DNA of 64,000 bases, from NCBI GenBank assembly GCA_028554755.1, contig JAPTOF010000012.1, positions 5,299,501 to 5,363,500 of the forward strand, in the 5' to 3' direction. Positions 9,974 through 22,878 of the stretch are shown here, piece by piece; position 1 is the stretch's first letter, and each line of letters opens with the position of its first letter. A program made the translations under genes and the position numbers. The notes beneath the pieces were generated by a model, which worked only from the letters and a program-made list of their open reading frames with translations, ran no database searches and was not told the DNA's origin. The DNA comes from Cordia subcordata (taxonomy: Eukaryota; Streptophyta; Magnoliopsida; Boraginales; Cordiaceae).

Positions 9974-12088
9974 ATGGAAGCCCCAAATGAGACCCCTGCT
10001 AAGAAACCAAAGAGGTTGACATCTGTTGTATGGAATCATTTTGAAAGAGTCAGAAAAGCAGACATTTGCTACGCTGTTTGTGTGCATTGTAAAAAGAAGC
10101 TTAGTGGATCAAGTAACAGCGGAACAACTCATTTGAGGAATCATTTGATACGGTGTCTGAAGAGATCCAACTATGATGTTTCTCAAATACTTGCAGCAAA
10201 GAGAAAGAGGAAAGAAACCACCCTTACCATTGCAAATGTTGCTTATGAAGAAGGGCAGAGTAAAGATGAAGTTGTCACCCCCATAACTTACAAATTTGAC
10301 CAAGAGCCAAAAAAAGAAGAAACTTGTCTACCCATTAACCTTGGAAGTGTCAAGTTTGATCAAGAGCGTAGTCGGCTGGATCTAGCCCGTATGATTATGT
10401 TACATGGTTATCCACTAGCTATGGTTGAGGATGTAGGGTTCAAAATATTTGTGAAAAATCTGCAGCCACTGTTTGAAGTTATGACTAATAGTGCCATTGA
10501 GCTTGATTGCATGACTATTTATGCAAAAGAGAAACAGAAGGTTTATGAAGTGATACATAATTTGCATGGTAGAATTAATCTTGCAGTTGATATGTGGGTT
10601 TCACCTGAAAATGCAAGGTACATGTGTTTGACTGCTTACTACATCAATGAGGATTGGAAGCTACAGAAAAAGATGCTGAATTTCACTACCTTGGATCCTT
10701 TGCATACTGATGACATACTTTCAGAGGTTGTTATTAAATGTTTGACAGACTGGGTTATTGACCATAAGTTGTTTTCTATGACATTTGATAATTGTTCCAC
10801 CTATGATGATATGGTCTTCAGAATTAGAGACTGGTTATCTCAAAACAAGCCTCTTTTAAAGAATGGTGAGTTGTTTGATGTGCGGTGTGCTGCACAAGTA
10901 ATAAGATCCATTGTTCAAGATGTCATGGAAGCACTCAAAGATGTGACGGATAAAATCCGTGAAAGTATAAAGCACATAAAAAGTTCACAAGTAACCTTAG
11001 GGAAATTTAATGAGATTGCTCAACAAGTTGGTATCAATAGTGACAGGTGCCTACTTCTTGACTGTCCCAATCAATGGAATACAACTTATTCGATGCTGGA
11101 AGCAGCTTTAGAATATAAGGGTGCTTTTACTCTTCTACAAGAGCATGATCCTGCTTATTCAATGGCTTTGTCAGAAACGGAGTGGGAATGGGTTAGTTCT
11201 GTCTCTGGTTACATGAAACTGTTCGTTGAGGTTACTAATGTTTTCATTGGGAACAAATATATGACCTCAAACATATATTTCCCTGAAATATGTGACATTC
11301 ACATTCAGTTAATTGAGTGGTGCAAGAGTCCTGATGATTTTCTAAGTTCCATGGCATTAAAGATGAAAGCCAAATTTGATATATATTGGAGCAAGTGTGG
11401 ATTGGCTCTGGCAATTGCTGCAATCTTAGATCCTCGATTTAAGATGAAGTTGGTGGAATATTATTACACTCAGATTTATGATAGTGATGCACCTAATCAT
11501 ATCAAGGAAGTTTTAGAAAGCATCAGGGAACTTTTCAACGAGTTTGCTATGGGCTCGACCTCTCTTGGTCAAGATTCAAGTGGACCTGATGGCTGCCTAC
11601 CGAGTAGTAGTAATGGTCCGAGAGACAGACTTAAGGGCTTTGACAAGTTTCTCCATGAAACTTCACAAAATCAGAGCATGACATCCGACCTCGACAAATA
11701 TCTTGAGGAGCCAGTCTTTCCACGCAGTCATGATTTCAACTTATTAAATTGGTGGAAAGTTCATACTCCAAGGTATCCAATATTGTCTATGATGGCAAGG
11801 GATGTTCTTGCGATGCCTATGTCTACCCTTGGACCAGAGTTGGTATTTGGCAATAGAGGCAGAGTGCTTGATCATCATCGGAGTTCACTCAGCCCAGATA
11901 CTCGAGAGGCTTTGATATGTGGTCAAGATTGGTTGCGAACTGAATCAGGAGGTAAATAGACTGTTTATATGTATGTTCGTCTTCTTTTGTTCGTTGTGTA
12001 TATGTATTAATTCATTATTTTTCTTGATGTAGAAACCACCATATACTCGAGCCACTCTGCTGTACCTCTCTTTGTTGAACCAATTTAA
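9974..12088 (+). CDS. BED zinc-finger, hAT-transposase-derived (DAYSLEEPER/RICESLEEPER-like) protein
   Basis: CDS join(9974..11951, 12033..12088), 677 aa. The first exon alone would stop at 11957, but a GTAAAT donor at 11952 and an acceptor ending at 12032 join in frame to a short exon ending LFVEPI. A BED-type zinc finger lies at residues 15-65 (C36, C39, H57, C61) after a basic KKPKR stretch. The hAT core follows, with Asp in VDMW (206) and in FDN (272), and a C-terminal hAT dimerisation region (about 570-650: LDKYLEEP, NWWKVHTPRYP, DWL). The usual CxxH is CAAQ (305-308) and the C-terminal ERxFS block is ELVFG. It resembles the single-copy Arabidopsis At1g18560 type. No terminal inverted repeats were found nearby, so I infer a domesticated, probably nuclear DNA-binding protein. 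Its targets are unknown. Confidence 0.88.
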
Positions 12089-14190
12089 CAAGCTGGCGGT
12101 ACGATCTGCTAGCATTTTGTTTCCTCTCTCTTCTGTCTTTGCCACATAGGTTTATGCAATAGCAGTTATGTTTGTGTTTGTCCTCTAGTTGGCTTCATAT
12201 AAATGGTTTAACAGAATACTTGTCAGATCAGGTGAGAGGGTGTCGATCCATGGGCATAGAGTTATTAGATATATCTTTATATTAAATGTTGGTTTCAGTA
12301 CTTTGTGAAAACGAAATGTTGTTTATGGTTTTCTGGTATTGGCGTAAATGTAATGGTCTTAGTGGTGATGGAATCGACTTTCTGACGACTGCTCTTCTGC
12401 TTTCAAGCAGAAACAGAAAGGGCATGTAAAAAGTAAGTTTCTCTTTCCATGTTCATCAATCAATTGCAACCTTGCTCTCATGTTCTACTGGTATGCTTCT
12501 ATCATTAATTGCTAAGCACCTATTTTTGATTCAAACGGTTATGCTTGGTGGATTCTCTCTTTCTTTTGTCTTCTGTAAGTGATGTATCTGTTACATAGCT
12601 TGACAGAAAACATACAAGTTAGGGATCTATTTTAAGCTGAGAAGTTGCTTTTCACTAATGTTTATCTACTGTATTTGCCTGCTGTGATAGTGGTTGGGTT
12701 TGGGGTACGGTGTTCAGCAGATTTTAGCCCTTTAGCCCTGACTGGTCGGCTAGTACACGGCCTTGGGCTGACCTAACCATTAGCATACTACCGAGATGGT
12801 ATGGTAGAAATAGCACATGCCTGTTTGGTTAAAGCTTCAGACGATTGTAGGAAGTGGTTTAAAAGCAACCTGTGACTAGTGTAAAGGCACTCACTCGCAG
12901 ACACCTTCCAAGAATTATTGCTTGATGGTAGAGGTAGGGACTATCTCTATGGCTTCTTTTGTTTAACTTATGCTGTGTTTGGAATAAGTTTATTATAAGA
13001 TACTTATCTCATCATCAAGGAATGATTCATCCTCTAATGTCTGAATGAGGCAGTGACATCTTATAACAAGTTTCTTTTGAAAATTTTAAGATATAAGCAA
13101 TCCATCTCTTAGTGATTCAAAGTTGTACTCGGCCTGGATGCTTGAAGTTCAAAGCTACGAAAAGATATCACCAGCTTGAAGTATTAAAATTTTATTTGAG
13201 TTAACGAGTCTTTGAATGAACTTCGACGTATATTGAGCAGAGTAATATTTTATATCACTTTATTGTTTATATAATAAAAATTTACGTATTAAATGTTATT
13301 ATAGGAAATGTTTCTCATCATATAGAGAATATGAAAAATAAAAAAGGTGACATATAATATTGCATTATTAATTTGAAAATGTGGAATTAAAAAAATGTTT
13401 TATAACATATAACAAGACATAATTAGAAAGAGGATAAAATGTACCAAACTCCCCTTGTGGTCTAGTATTAGTGCACAACAATCACTTTCCGTAATGCTAA
13501 AAGTCTCACAATAAGTTCTTATGATAATTAAAAGTTTCACGTGTATTTCTTAGTGTTCTATACTCTCTAACAGGGTTAAAATTTACAGCAAAAGACATTA
13601 CTAGTTTTACTTCAGTCATTCAATTTTTTTTTCTTTTTTTTGATCAAACATGCACATAACAATTAATATAAACAAAAATTCTCAAATACACAAAAACTGA
13701 TATAATTGGGTTGACTTAAATAAATTATTAGGAGAAAGAAAATTGTGCACGACTTTTTTTTTTTCGGTCGAAAATAAAATAACACGTATACATGTCAATT
13801 CAGTCCACCAGAAGAGTCAAGGGTCCCCCTTCTCTTCTGTACAAGCAAAAACATACGTCAATAGGAAAAAAAATATTAAAATGGTGCGGATTTAATATTT
13901 GCTAATGAGACAGCAGTAGTCCAATTGAAATGCGGAAGCAAAGACAAAGCGGAAAAGCAGAACAAATAGAAAAACAACAGAAAAAAAGGGGGGCGGTTGG
14001 GGGGGGGGGGTGTTGGGGTGGATATTTAGCATGAGTGTTGGCATCTTCTTGAAAATGCAGATGCAAATGAGAATGGATTTGATTCATCAACTAGAAAGCC
14101 TGGTTTTCTGATCTTGGACAAGGCATACCCACCCAACCACGAGTAGATGCAGATGATAGTAGATTTTTCTTTTTTGTTATGTGTTGATGA
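12089..14190. other. 3' flank of the BED/hAT gene and intergenic region
   Basis: The first few hundred bases are probably 3' UTR. At 12971-12988 a TGCTGTGTTTGGAATAAG sequence matches the terminus of the element at 310-1848, but no partner end is seen. A poly-G tract lies at about 13988-14011. I see no gene. Confidence 0.4.
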
Positions 14191-14204
14191 TATTGATTGA
14201 AAAT

Positions 14205-15163
14205 AGGATAAAATGCATAAGACCTTGCTGTAGTTTACTAAAAGTGCATCAAACCCCTTACGATTTAAAAAGTCCCTAATAACTCTCTTACGGTCCATAA
14301 AAGTGCAGCAAACCCCCTCGTAGTTAAAAACAATACATTATCTTTAACCAAATTTTTTTAAAATTACCAAAACTATCCTTTTTTCATTTACAAAAGAAAT
14401 GTTACTAAAAAAAATCTGAACCCTTAACCTCAAATTAGACATGCATGTTTTGACAAATGAAATACTATATTATTATAGATTCTATTTTAATGCCAATATA
14501 GGAGGCATGACACTGACCAATAAATGCAATTTTATTAATGACATTACACATTTAGGGAGAGTCCTCGAAAATAAGGTTATCTAGGAACATTTCTTCAACA
14601 CATTTACTTCAAAGCAGTAAACGTTAGAAAACCTCAAGAAGTATCGATAAATAAATAAATAATGAATAGTGCATGGCCAGATTATTATTGAGATCGAAGG
14701 GGATAGTTACATAAAAGTCAAGAGGGATTCAACTAAAAGGTTTGAAAAGAAAGAGATGGGGTTTTATGGCTTGTGTTGATGAAATGATCAGTTCATATTA
14801 TATTGTTGATTTTATTGACATTGAAAACACATCATTATATTTATATTATTATATATTTAAATATAAATCAACTTAAAATTAAGTTAAAACATAAATTATT
14901 TGTGGGCTAGTAGGTTAGAAAATTTGTTATTTTACTTTGAGGTTGAGAGTTCAAATCTTTTTAGCAGCATTTTTTTTTTTTGTAGAAAGAGAGAAGGGTA
15001 GGTTGGATGATTTCAAACAATCATAGTTAGAAATAACAAATTTTTTAAAACAAGGAGGTTTGATGTACTTTTATGGACCATATGGGATTATGAGAGACTT
15101 TTTAGACCACGGGAGTTTGGTGTACGTTCAGTGAACCAGAAGAGGGATCTACTGCATTTTACG
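14205..15163. mobile_element. TIR element, about 0.96 kb, ATAAAATGCA family
   Basis: The left end (AGGATAAAATGCATAAGACC) and the right end are imperfect inverted repeats over about 115 bp. Both carry CATAAAAGT-like and ATCAAACC-like words in the same order when one is reverse-complemented. No transposase ORF is present, so it is non-autonomous. The long TIRs suggest a Mutator-like origin, but I could not read a clean target duplication. A relative with the same ends lies at 21902-27018. Confidence 0.6.
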
Positions 15164-17022
15164 TATTGATGAGATACCTTGATATGAAAGATCCAATTGC
15201 TCGAAATTGTATTACCATAATTTGCTCATTTGTATTTTCGATTGATCCTTTGGATCAATGATTAGGTGTGTATGCAAATGAGGAGAATTATTTCACATGG
15301 AGGCGTAATATACTTACGCCTTGAAGTCAAAAGTAGAAACAGGTTTTGTAGACGGAACCATCACCAAACCTGATTCCAAATCACAGGAATTATCATCATG
15401 GGTAAAGTGCAATGCCATGGTTTGTTCTTGGCTTGTAAACTCTATTGAAAACACAAGGTAAGTCACTTTAGTTTCCCTTCGCTTTGTGGTCCATTTCTGT
15501 TGTTTAACTCACTTAGCTTGTAATCCACGTTACTAACAATAGGAAGAAAAAAGAGATGAAATCCCCGAAATCAAACCTGATTTCATTGATTGATGGAGTA
15601 TTACACTATGTAGATATTTGTAGATTCTTCGTGGAACCTTTTGTGCAGAATAACCACTTCTCTACCTAACTGCATACTTTAACTAACTGCACTTACACAT
15701 GCTAACTAATTGATCTGCATGTGACTCTAATCATCTAATATTCTAGATCTTTGTAGGTGTATCTCCTTGTCGATTATCATCTGCAGTTAATGGATTCTTA
15801 TCCTTTTTCTTTTTTGAATTACTGGAGATTTTGTTTCTTATCCTGCATTGATAAGATTAGTCTAATTTAGGTGACATATATCTTGGAATTTCCCCATAAA
15901 CCATTTGATTTATTATTTCCTTGCCTTCTCCCATTATCTTCTCAAGGGGAACGGGACAATTCCAAGGGGAATGAATCTGTTTATCATGTTGTAGCCATTT
16001 AAACCTAGATCGAATAACTATGTACTGTTAACAGATTTATGATGAAATGACGTGGACAATTTACAATAAGTAGAATTCGCGTTTAGCAACGTGGACAATT
16101 TACAATAAGTGGAATCCGCTTTTAACGACGTGGACAATTTACAATTAGTGGAATCCGCGTTTAACTTTACAATGTTATGGCGATACTTGGGGCAAGAACG
16201 GGTCATTAAGTAATTCTAAGGGGTTAAATGAGTTTTGAGCAATTACAAATTATTTGTAGTAATGCATTTTTAAGGATCACTTGAGTAAATTACATTGGAA
16301 TGGCACGCATGTACAGAACAAGACTTGTGTTTGATGTTTTTTTTCTCATGAGATGGTTTCACTAACTCTTCTGTTTCTCATGAGATGGTTTCATTAACTC
16401 TCCTGTTTCTTTCTTGAATGTCATGACTTTTCTGGAGGATGATGCAACAAGTGGCCTTCGGCTTTTATGGTAGTATATTTGCCTTAGCGTGTTGCTTAAT
16501 TTAATACGAAACTGGATCTACATATTATGGACTAACGTCTATTTTTCGAGTAGGACTATCTTAACTTAGCGTTTTGGTTTATACATACAATTAAGCAACC
16601 ATGCAACAATAATGCGCATTATACATGTGCGACTAATAAATCATATTTGACGTTTGCCCTTTTCGAAAACTTTCAGTTGATAAGCTGATTTTTTTTTTTT
16701 TTGGTTTAACTTTCAGTTTTACTAATTTCTTTTGTTGTTTTCTCCCCTATTTGAATGGTTTGGTAACTTTGGTTTCGTTAAGTAGTTACTTTTAAGACTT
16801 CCAAATTATTTCGTAACAGGTCATGCTAATTAGATATAGATTCAAATGTTTTGTTTTTTGTTTTTTTTTTCTTTTTTAAGATATTTGATTTGCTGCCATC
16901 CTTTGAACTTACCCTCTAAATTGTCGGGCTATGGTCTGGGGACAAGTGCTGTCACAAAAATTGTCATCCCAAAATTGTTCGAAATCTCTTCTAAACTAAT
17001 TTTTGATCAAATATATCAATTC
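15164..17022. other. Intergenic region with a short tandem repeat
   Basis: AT-rich sequence with no supported gene. The only structured part is the 39-bp tandem repeat listed separately. Confidence 0.4.
16051..16165. repeat. 39-bp tandem repeat, three copies
   Basis: Copies start at 16051, 16090 and 16129, each opening CGTGGACAATTTACAATAAG with few differences and ending in a CCGCGTTTAAC-like word. The period is divisible by three, so a spurious minus-strand ORF with repeated SxYCKLST peptides runs through it. Confidence 0.85.
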
Positions 17023-17025
17023 TAA

Positions 17026-17259
17026 AGGCTCGTTTGCATTGGCTTTTCCCAAAAGTGTTTTCTTTAATAATTTTTTTAAAAAATTATATTTTTTTAGAAG
17101 CTAGAAATTCTAATTTCTTGAAAAAAAATTATAATTATTTTTTTTAGAGTTTCAATTTTTTTTTTAAAAGTCAAGTCAAATAGTAATCATAAAGAAGAAT
17201 ATATTTTTTTTTTCAAAGAAAAAAGTATTTTCTTGAAAAAAATCAATCCGGACAGACTC
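17026..17259. mobile_element. Tourist-like MITE copy 1
   Basis: The ends (AGGCTCGTTTGCATTGG and its imperfect inverse) are flanked by TAA at 17023-17025 and 17260-17262. The interior is A/T-run rich and imperfectly palindromic. Confidence 0.6.
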
Positions 17260-17635
17260 TAAATCAAATGGGTTCTAAGGCTGCGAAATTGGTGCAAAAA
17301 GATGCAGTCGTTGAGATGTGTGAGGAAATATTATTTGAAGCTCAAACGGACAAACTTCAGCGGATGGATAATGTTGAGAAAGTCGGATGTCTCACAAATG
17401 AGAGAAGTGCAATGAAAAGAAAAAGGCACAAGCCAAGAATCTCACCGACTGAAGGATGCATTATCATCATATGATTTCCCTGAAATTGTAAAATGGAATA
17501 GATTTGATGTTAAGGTTTTTTTCCTTCCTAAATCAACAAGTTGTCACTTCATTTTACGGAAGAACTAATCACAGAAGTGGGAAATAAAAGACCCACTAAC
17601 TGCTCGAAGTAATCAGAATGGAGGTAAGGTTCTAT

Positions 17636-17800
17636 CTATAACAAAAAAAGTCTATTTTTCATTGTATCGCAAAATGTACAATTAACAAGGATTATGTTTT
17701 TGGCACTATCCACAATATTCTTGAAAATTTGTTCATTAGTTGGTGCTCCAACATTGTTTGGTCTTTGGTTGCGCTCCATCCAAATAACGGTACACACAAG
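17636..17800 (-). pseudogene. Possible non-LTR (LINE) pol C-terminal fragment
   Basis: On the minus strand a frame reads VIWMERNQRPNNVGAPTNEQ and continues IFKNIVDSAKN. This resembles the W-x-ERN-x-R pattern near the C-terminus of plant LINE polyproteins (zf-RVT region). Sequence further upstream on the minus strand (to about 18300) is broken by stops. Other readings are possible, since the match is short. Confidence 0.35.
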
Positions 17801-20800
17801 ATCCAAACATCAATTTGAGCAAGACAACTCTCGAAGTTTTCCCTTTACTATGCTTGATAATCCAGGGCACGATGTAGTTCCCTTTACTATGCTTGACATA
17901 TCCAACATTATTGGGGGTTTTAACGCTCCAAATGCTTTGGTTTCTGGATAGAACATTTATGACCCAAACTCCCCAAACAGATGTTTCATCAGTGTATGTA
18001 ACGCAAGAGAGTTTAGGGATTTCTTTAGCACACTCTTAGGAAATATAAAGCCATTAAACCAATAGTTGACTATATCCACTACGACGGATTTGACCAAGAG
18101 GAGCTTACCTTCAAGTGAGAGCCAACTTCATCACACTCTGGCAAACCCAACTAGCTAAATCTTGAGCTCCATGCAAGTAAGCTTATAGATACTCCTCATT
18201 TTGTCTAAGCTAAGCAACAACACCAAAAACTCTCTTCACATATTTAAGAACGTCATTATATTGTCATACAACTGTTTTTAAATCTTTAACTAATTTAAGC
18301 GTTGGAGATATAATAGGTGGAAAGCCTTACATTGTTTATTCATTGTTTGCAGGAAGGTGGACCCGAAGCCACTTTGTCCACCAACGAACTCTATATAATC
18401 CCGTCCATTGGTGGACCTCGACGCTATCCGTCCACCTAATGCGCGATTGAAGTTGAAGAAGAAGACTTATTAAGTTGTTGACGTGGATAGCTATTTTAAA
18501 CCATATCAATTCATGTTGTGTGTGGGAACCATTCTTATTGAGAAACATGTGGTAAAAACTACGACGAATCCAATAAGGCGACAAATATTATTGGAATGAA
18601 CAGAGCAAATCGAGGAGTCAAAATAGTAGGGTGAGCAAGAAGATTAGCATGAGAAAAACGGAGGACAAGTTAGCATGCTAGGGTCACTAAGACCTTGAGG
18701 GAAGGCAAATATGTATATCCCGGTGCAAGAAAGAGAGGCAGATCCCCAAGGAAACCATAGCACGTTATATGCCCAGATGTCGAACTTGATGGTAGAATAG
18801 CAAAGGATGGGAGGTTAATCTATGGCAACACTTACAATGCCCATACTTTAAAATGATCGAATATTCAACCTATTGTTGATATCATCAAATATATCTCTTG
18901 AGTAAGTGATTAAATAATCATTAATTGCACTATTTTCTTTTATTTTTCTCTTCTTTTTTTTCTTCATTTTTATTTATTTATTTTTACTATCTTGCTTTTT
19001 CATAATACACCATATTACAAATTTATACTTTTTTCGTTCCAAATTTATTTTGTTTTCTTGGTTAAAATAAAAGATAATGATAATCCCTTTATCACGATCA
19101 CAAGAGCTTGCACCCTTATTATAAAGGAGTGTATTTTAAACACGGGAGGACGCATTTTAAAAGAAGTCACAAGGTGTATAGGGACCTTCAAACATATATG
19201 GCTCCACTACTGGTAATAATTAACCTTGATATATATATGTAAGCAGTCTTTTCTAAAAACAATGACATGATGTAATAATATTGTACTAACAGATAATTAG
19301 ATACTTGTTAGAGGTACCAATAATCACGTGGTGACAAGCAAGATGGGCAAAATCGATGTCAATATCAACGTCGTCAAAACGTGCATGTGAAACTTCCACG
19401 GGTAGGGGAAGCAAATTTGACAAGAAGATCACTTCATGTATGAACAAAATTGCTTTTTAACAACACCACTAATTATTCTGTCTCCATATGTGGCCATAAT
19501 TGATTACATATAGTGAATAAGCTTACAAAATTTGATTCCATATGCATTTATATTAATCTTTTCATTAATCCGATAATGTATTTTGAAATATTTGACATAC
19601 TTTTAATTAGCTTACAAAATTCATTATTCCACTAATTTCAATTTTTAAAATTACTTAATTATATTTTTATCAATAAAATATTATAAAATAATTCTTAATC
19701 AGAAAATAAAGTTGGAGCACCCATGCGGCAGAAAAACATTAGAATATTCCTATTGTTACTCCTTTCAATGTAGGGACTGAAATTAATGTGACAAGCATCA
19801 TCTATTTTGGATGTTAAATAATTTGGTTAAAGGAGTCTCATTATATGCGAATCGATCTTGATGAAAGTGAAAAAAGACATGCTTTTTGTAAAGGCAGAAT
19901 CCAACTTTTCTTATTAATTTGTAGGATACTTTACAGGATGAATATAATAAGATAATGTAGTATATTTGCAAGCTAAAATTAAAGGTAAAACATATTGGCG
20001 ATCATAATATGCCAAAGGGTAGAATGAATTTTCTCTCTCTGTATTTTGTTGAAGTTATATAAAATTCTTGTGTTTCAAAATTCATAAATACTCCTTATAT
20101 TGTAAAAAAAATATTGCAATTTTTTTATTTTTTTTATGCTTATTGTGCAATAATATTCTTTATAATATAGAAAAATTAACAACGTCCTTTATAAAGGCCA
20201 GAAAAATTTTTATATAATTTTGATAAAGTATAGGAATAAAATATATTTTTGTTTATGTCAAAAGAACCCAAAGAACAAAAAAAGGAAGAAAAGAGAGAGA
20301 AGAAAAATAAGTGCACTGCAAAAAGACTTGCAAAAGGAAGAGCTACGGGGACAAACTACTTTTGACTGAGACCAAAAAAGTTTAGAAGACCTAAAAAGGA
20401 AAACCTCGTCAACCCAACCTCATAGCCAAAAGTTTCAAAAGTTTTTTTTTTTTGGTTGAGACATAAACAATTAGATTTTGTGAGCATAAAGGTTCCACAA
20501 TGCAACCCTAGTAAAACTAAGGAAGTTTTGAACCACTTTAGAAATATACTGAGGTCACATTCCCGACTGAGATCTAGTGACATGATTGTAGAATCGGTTG
20601 GAACACTGTTAAAGGTCCAGTTGGATAACATCAAAAGATAATTTTTTTAGATAACTCTTATAATTATTTTTTTAAATTATTATTATTCAGTAAAATAGGG
20701 TTTTAAGTAATTCTTTAACTAACTTTTAGTATTGCAATTAGTTTTCAGAATAGTTGTTGACTTTTCATCTTCTTCGGGCAATTTTACTCTTTCTCTATTT

Positions 20801-21578
20801 TTTGGCAATTCCACTCTGTTTACCTTTTTTTTTTAGTAATTTTACTTTTTCTCCAATCTTTGTTTATATTTTTACATTTTTTTACAAATATAAATTAAAA
20901 AACAATAGACTAATTTCAAATTTTATCAACATGAAAATATACTAAAAAAATATAAGTTTGCTAGTCCATTTATTATTTTTCTTTAACTATATAAATTTTG
21001 GATCTATTAAAGATTTTTTTTATAATTTGATACAAATAATTTATCAAAAAAATAATTTTATGCATCAATATTAAAATATATTATTATAAAAAACAAACAT
21101 TTAATTATAAAATTAATTATTTTCTTCTAGTAATAGTAATTCATAATTATAATTACTATAGTAATAATAATATGATATTAATATATTTTTTTATTTTTTA
21201 TATTTATCAACTAATCCAACAATCAATTTTATTAAATATATTGTGTTCAATTAACTAGCTAGCCGCTATAAGACAGTCAAACATCTATTCGTTCTATTAA
21301 TAATTAGAATTTCTGTTTCTATAATGTATTAACACAAACGCGCATGGCACGATTCCCAAACAATTGATCCAAAATTCCATGCACGATATCCACCTCACCA
21401 CACTTTTAAAAATGCAAAGCAAAAAGAAGGGGAGGAATAAATTCTTGCCAAGTGATTGGCGGCGCTTGGGCAAACACCAAAGCAAAACACCCTATGATAC
21501 CAAAAACTATTCACTCTCTGATTCCCACTCGTCTCTTCCACTCTTCCTTTCTTTATAAGCTACAGTTTGCATCCAATT
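17801..21578. other. Intergenic region, probable old transposon debris
   Basis: No gene is supported. Short ORFs here lack any recognisable domain. The part at 17800-18300 may be upstream LINE debris on the minus strand. Confidence 0.35.
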
Positions 21579-21581
21579 TTA

Positions 21582-21805
21582 GGATCTGTTTGGATTGACT
21601 TTTTTTAAAAAATATATATATTTTTTTAAAAAATTATATTAAATTTACAATAACTATTAGATTTGACTTCCAAAAAAGCTGAGACTCTGAAAAAAGCTCA
21701 AATACAGCTTTTTTTAGAAGCCAGAATTTTTAGCTTCTAAAAAAAGTTATTTTTCAAAAGCTGTTAAAAAAAACGCTTTTAAAAAAAGCCAATCCAAACG
21801 AGCCC
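21582..21805. mobile_element. Tourist-like MITE copy 2
   Basis: Begins GGATCTGTTTGGATTGACTT and ends with the inverse CCAATCCAAACGAGCCC. It is flanked by TTA at 21579-21581 and 21806-21808. Internal arms are complementary, so the element could fold as a hairpin. Confidence 0.8.
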
Positions 21806-21847
21806 TTATACTAACCCACGTTGATTCGCACAAATGCGTGCTTATAT

Positions 21848-21855
21848 AGATAGAT

Positions 21856-21899
<44 letters not shown>
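21848..21899. repeat. (GATA)n/(TA)n microsatellite
   Basis: Three to four TAGA units followed by about 20 TA units. Confidence 0.85.
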
Positions 21900-21901
<2 letters not shown>

Positions 21902-22229
21902 AGGTTAAAATGTATATTACTCCCGTAGTTTGTAAAATTAATTGATTATATCTTTGTATTTTAAAACTTATCACATGACCCCCTGTGTTTTTTTTAAATA
22001 TAGCACATAATCTTCTACCTTTACTTTTTTGTTCAAATAAACTTATTGTGCATCATAAGCCTTTATTTTTTTGCATCTATGGGTATTGAAACTTATAATG
22101 TATTATATATTTTTAACAAAAATACCATTACCTTTTAGAGAGCACAAGGAGGTTATGTGGTAAGATTTGAAAATACAGGCTAATCAGCTAATCACTACAA
22201 GAGTTTAATCCAATAATTACGCTTATTTT

Positions 22230-22575
22230 GATTTGTAGTTGCGCTTATAAGTGTAACAAAAATTGCTTAATTGCGCTTCATTAGAGTGTAATCAATAGAC
22301 GTGTAACAAAAATTTGTGTTACGCTTGGAAACGTAACCAACAATTGTTACGCTTGGAAGCGTAACCAACAATTGTTACGCTTAGAAGCGTAACGAATTTC
22401 AATTACGCTTGTAAGCGTAACCAATTTTAATTATGCTTGAAAGCGTAACTAATATTTTATGACGCTTGAAAGTGTAGCCAAATTAAGCTACGCTTACAAG
22501 CATAACCAAAATTTGTTACGCTTACAAGCGTAATTAATTGCACATCAAATTTTATGATAATTACACTTAGAAATG
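22230..22575. repeat. CACTA left subterminal repeat array
   Basis: Ten or so near-palindromes of the type TTACGCTTGGAAGCGTAAC spaced about 25-35 bp apart, with C-to-T decay in some copies. Confidence 0.85.
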
Positions 22576-22878
22576 TAACTAAATTTTTTAATATTAATTT
22601 AAGATTAGTATTTATTTAATTAAACTTCTATATACACACACCTATATACAAATTTTAATATAAAATTACTCTAATATTGCATTCAAATGAATATAGAATG
22701 ATGTACATCTAATTTCTTTCAAATGTAGCAAAAGACTTAACATATTCCAAAGTGGTTCTGATACATAGATATAATTTTCAAACTGACATTGTCCAGAGCC
22801 AAAAAGAGATAGTCATTCTTCTAATAAAAAAATAACAATAAACTAACTCATCTTCAACTAACAACTATACTTTTTCTC

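Noticed and set aside
14940..14965. tRNA B-box-like GAGAGTTCAAATC
   Set aside because: No cloverleaf or A-box could be built around it, and it lies inside the TIR element.
22230..22575. CRISPR-like array of short palindromes
   Set aside because: The spacing is irregular, the units decay and the host is a plant. They are CACTA subterminal repeats.
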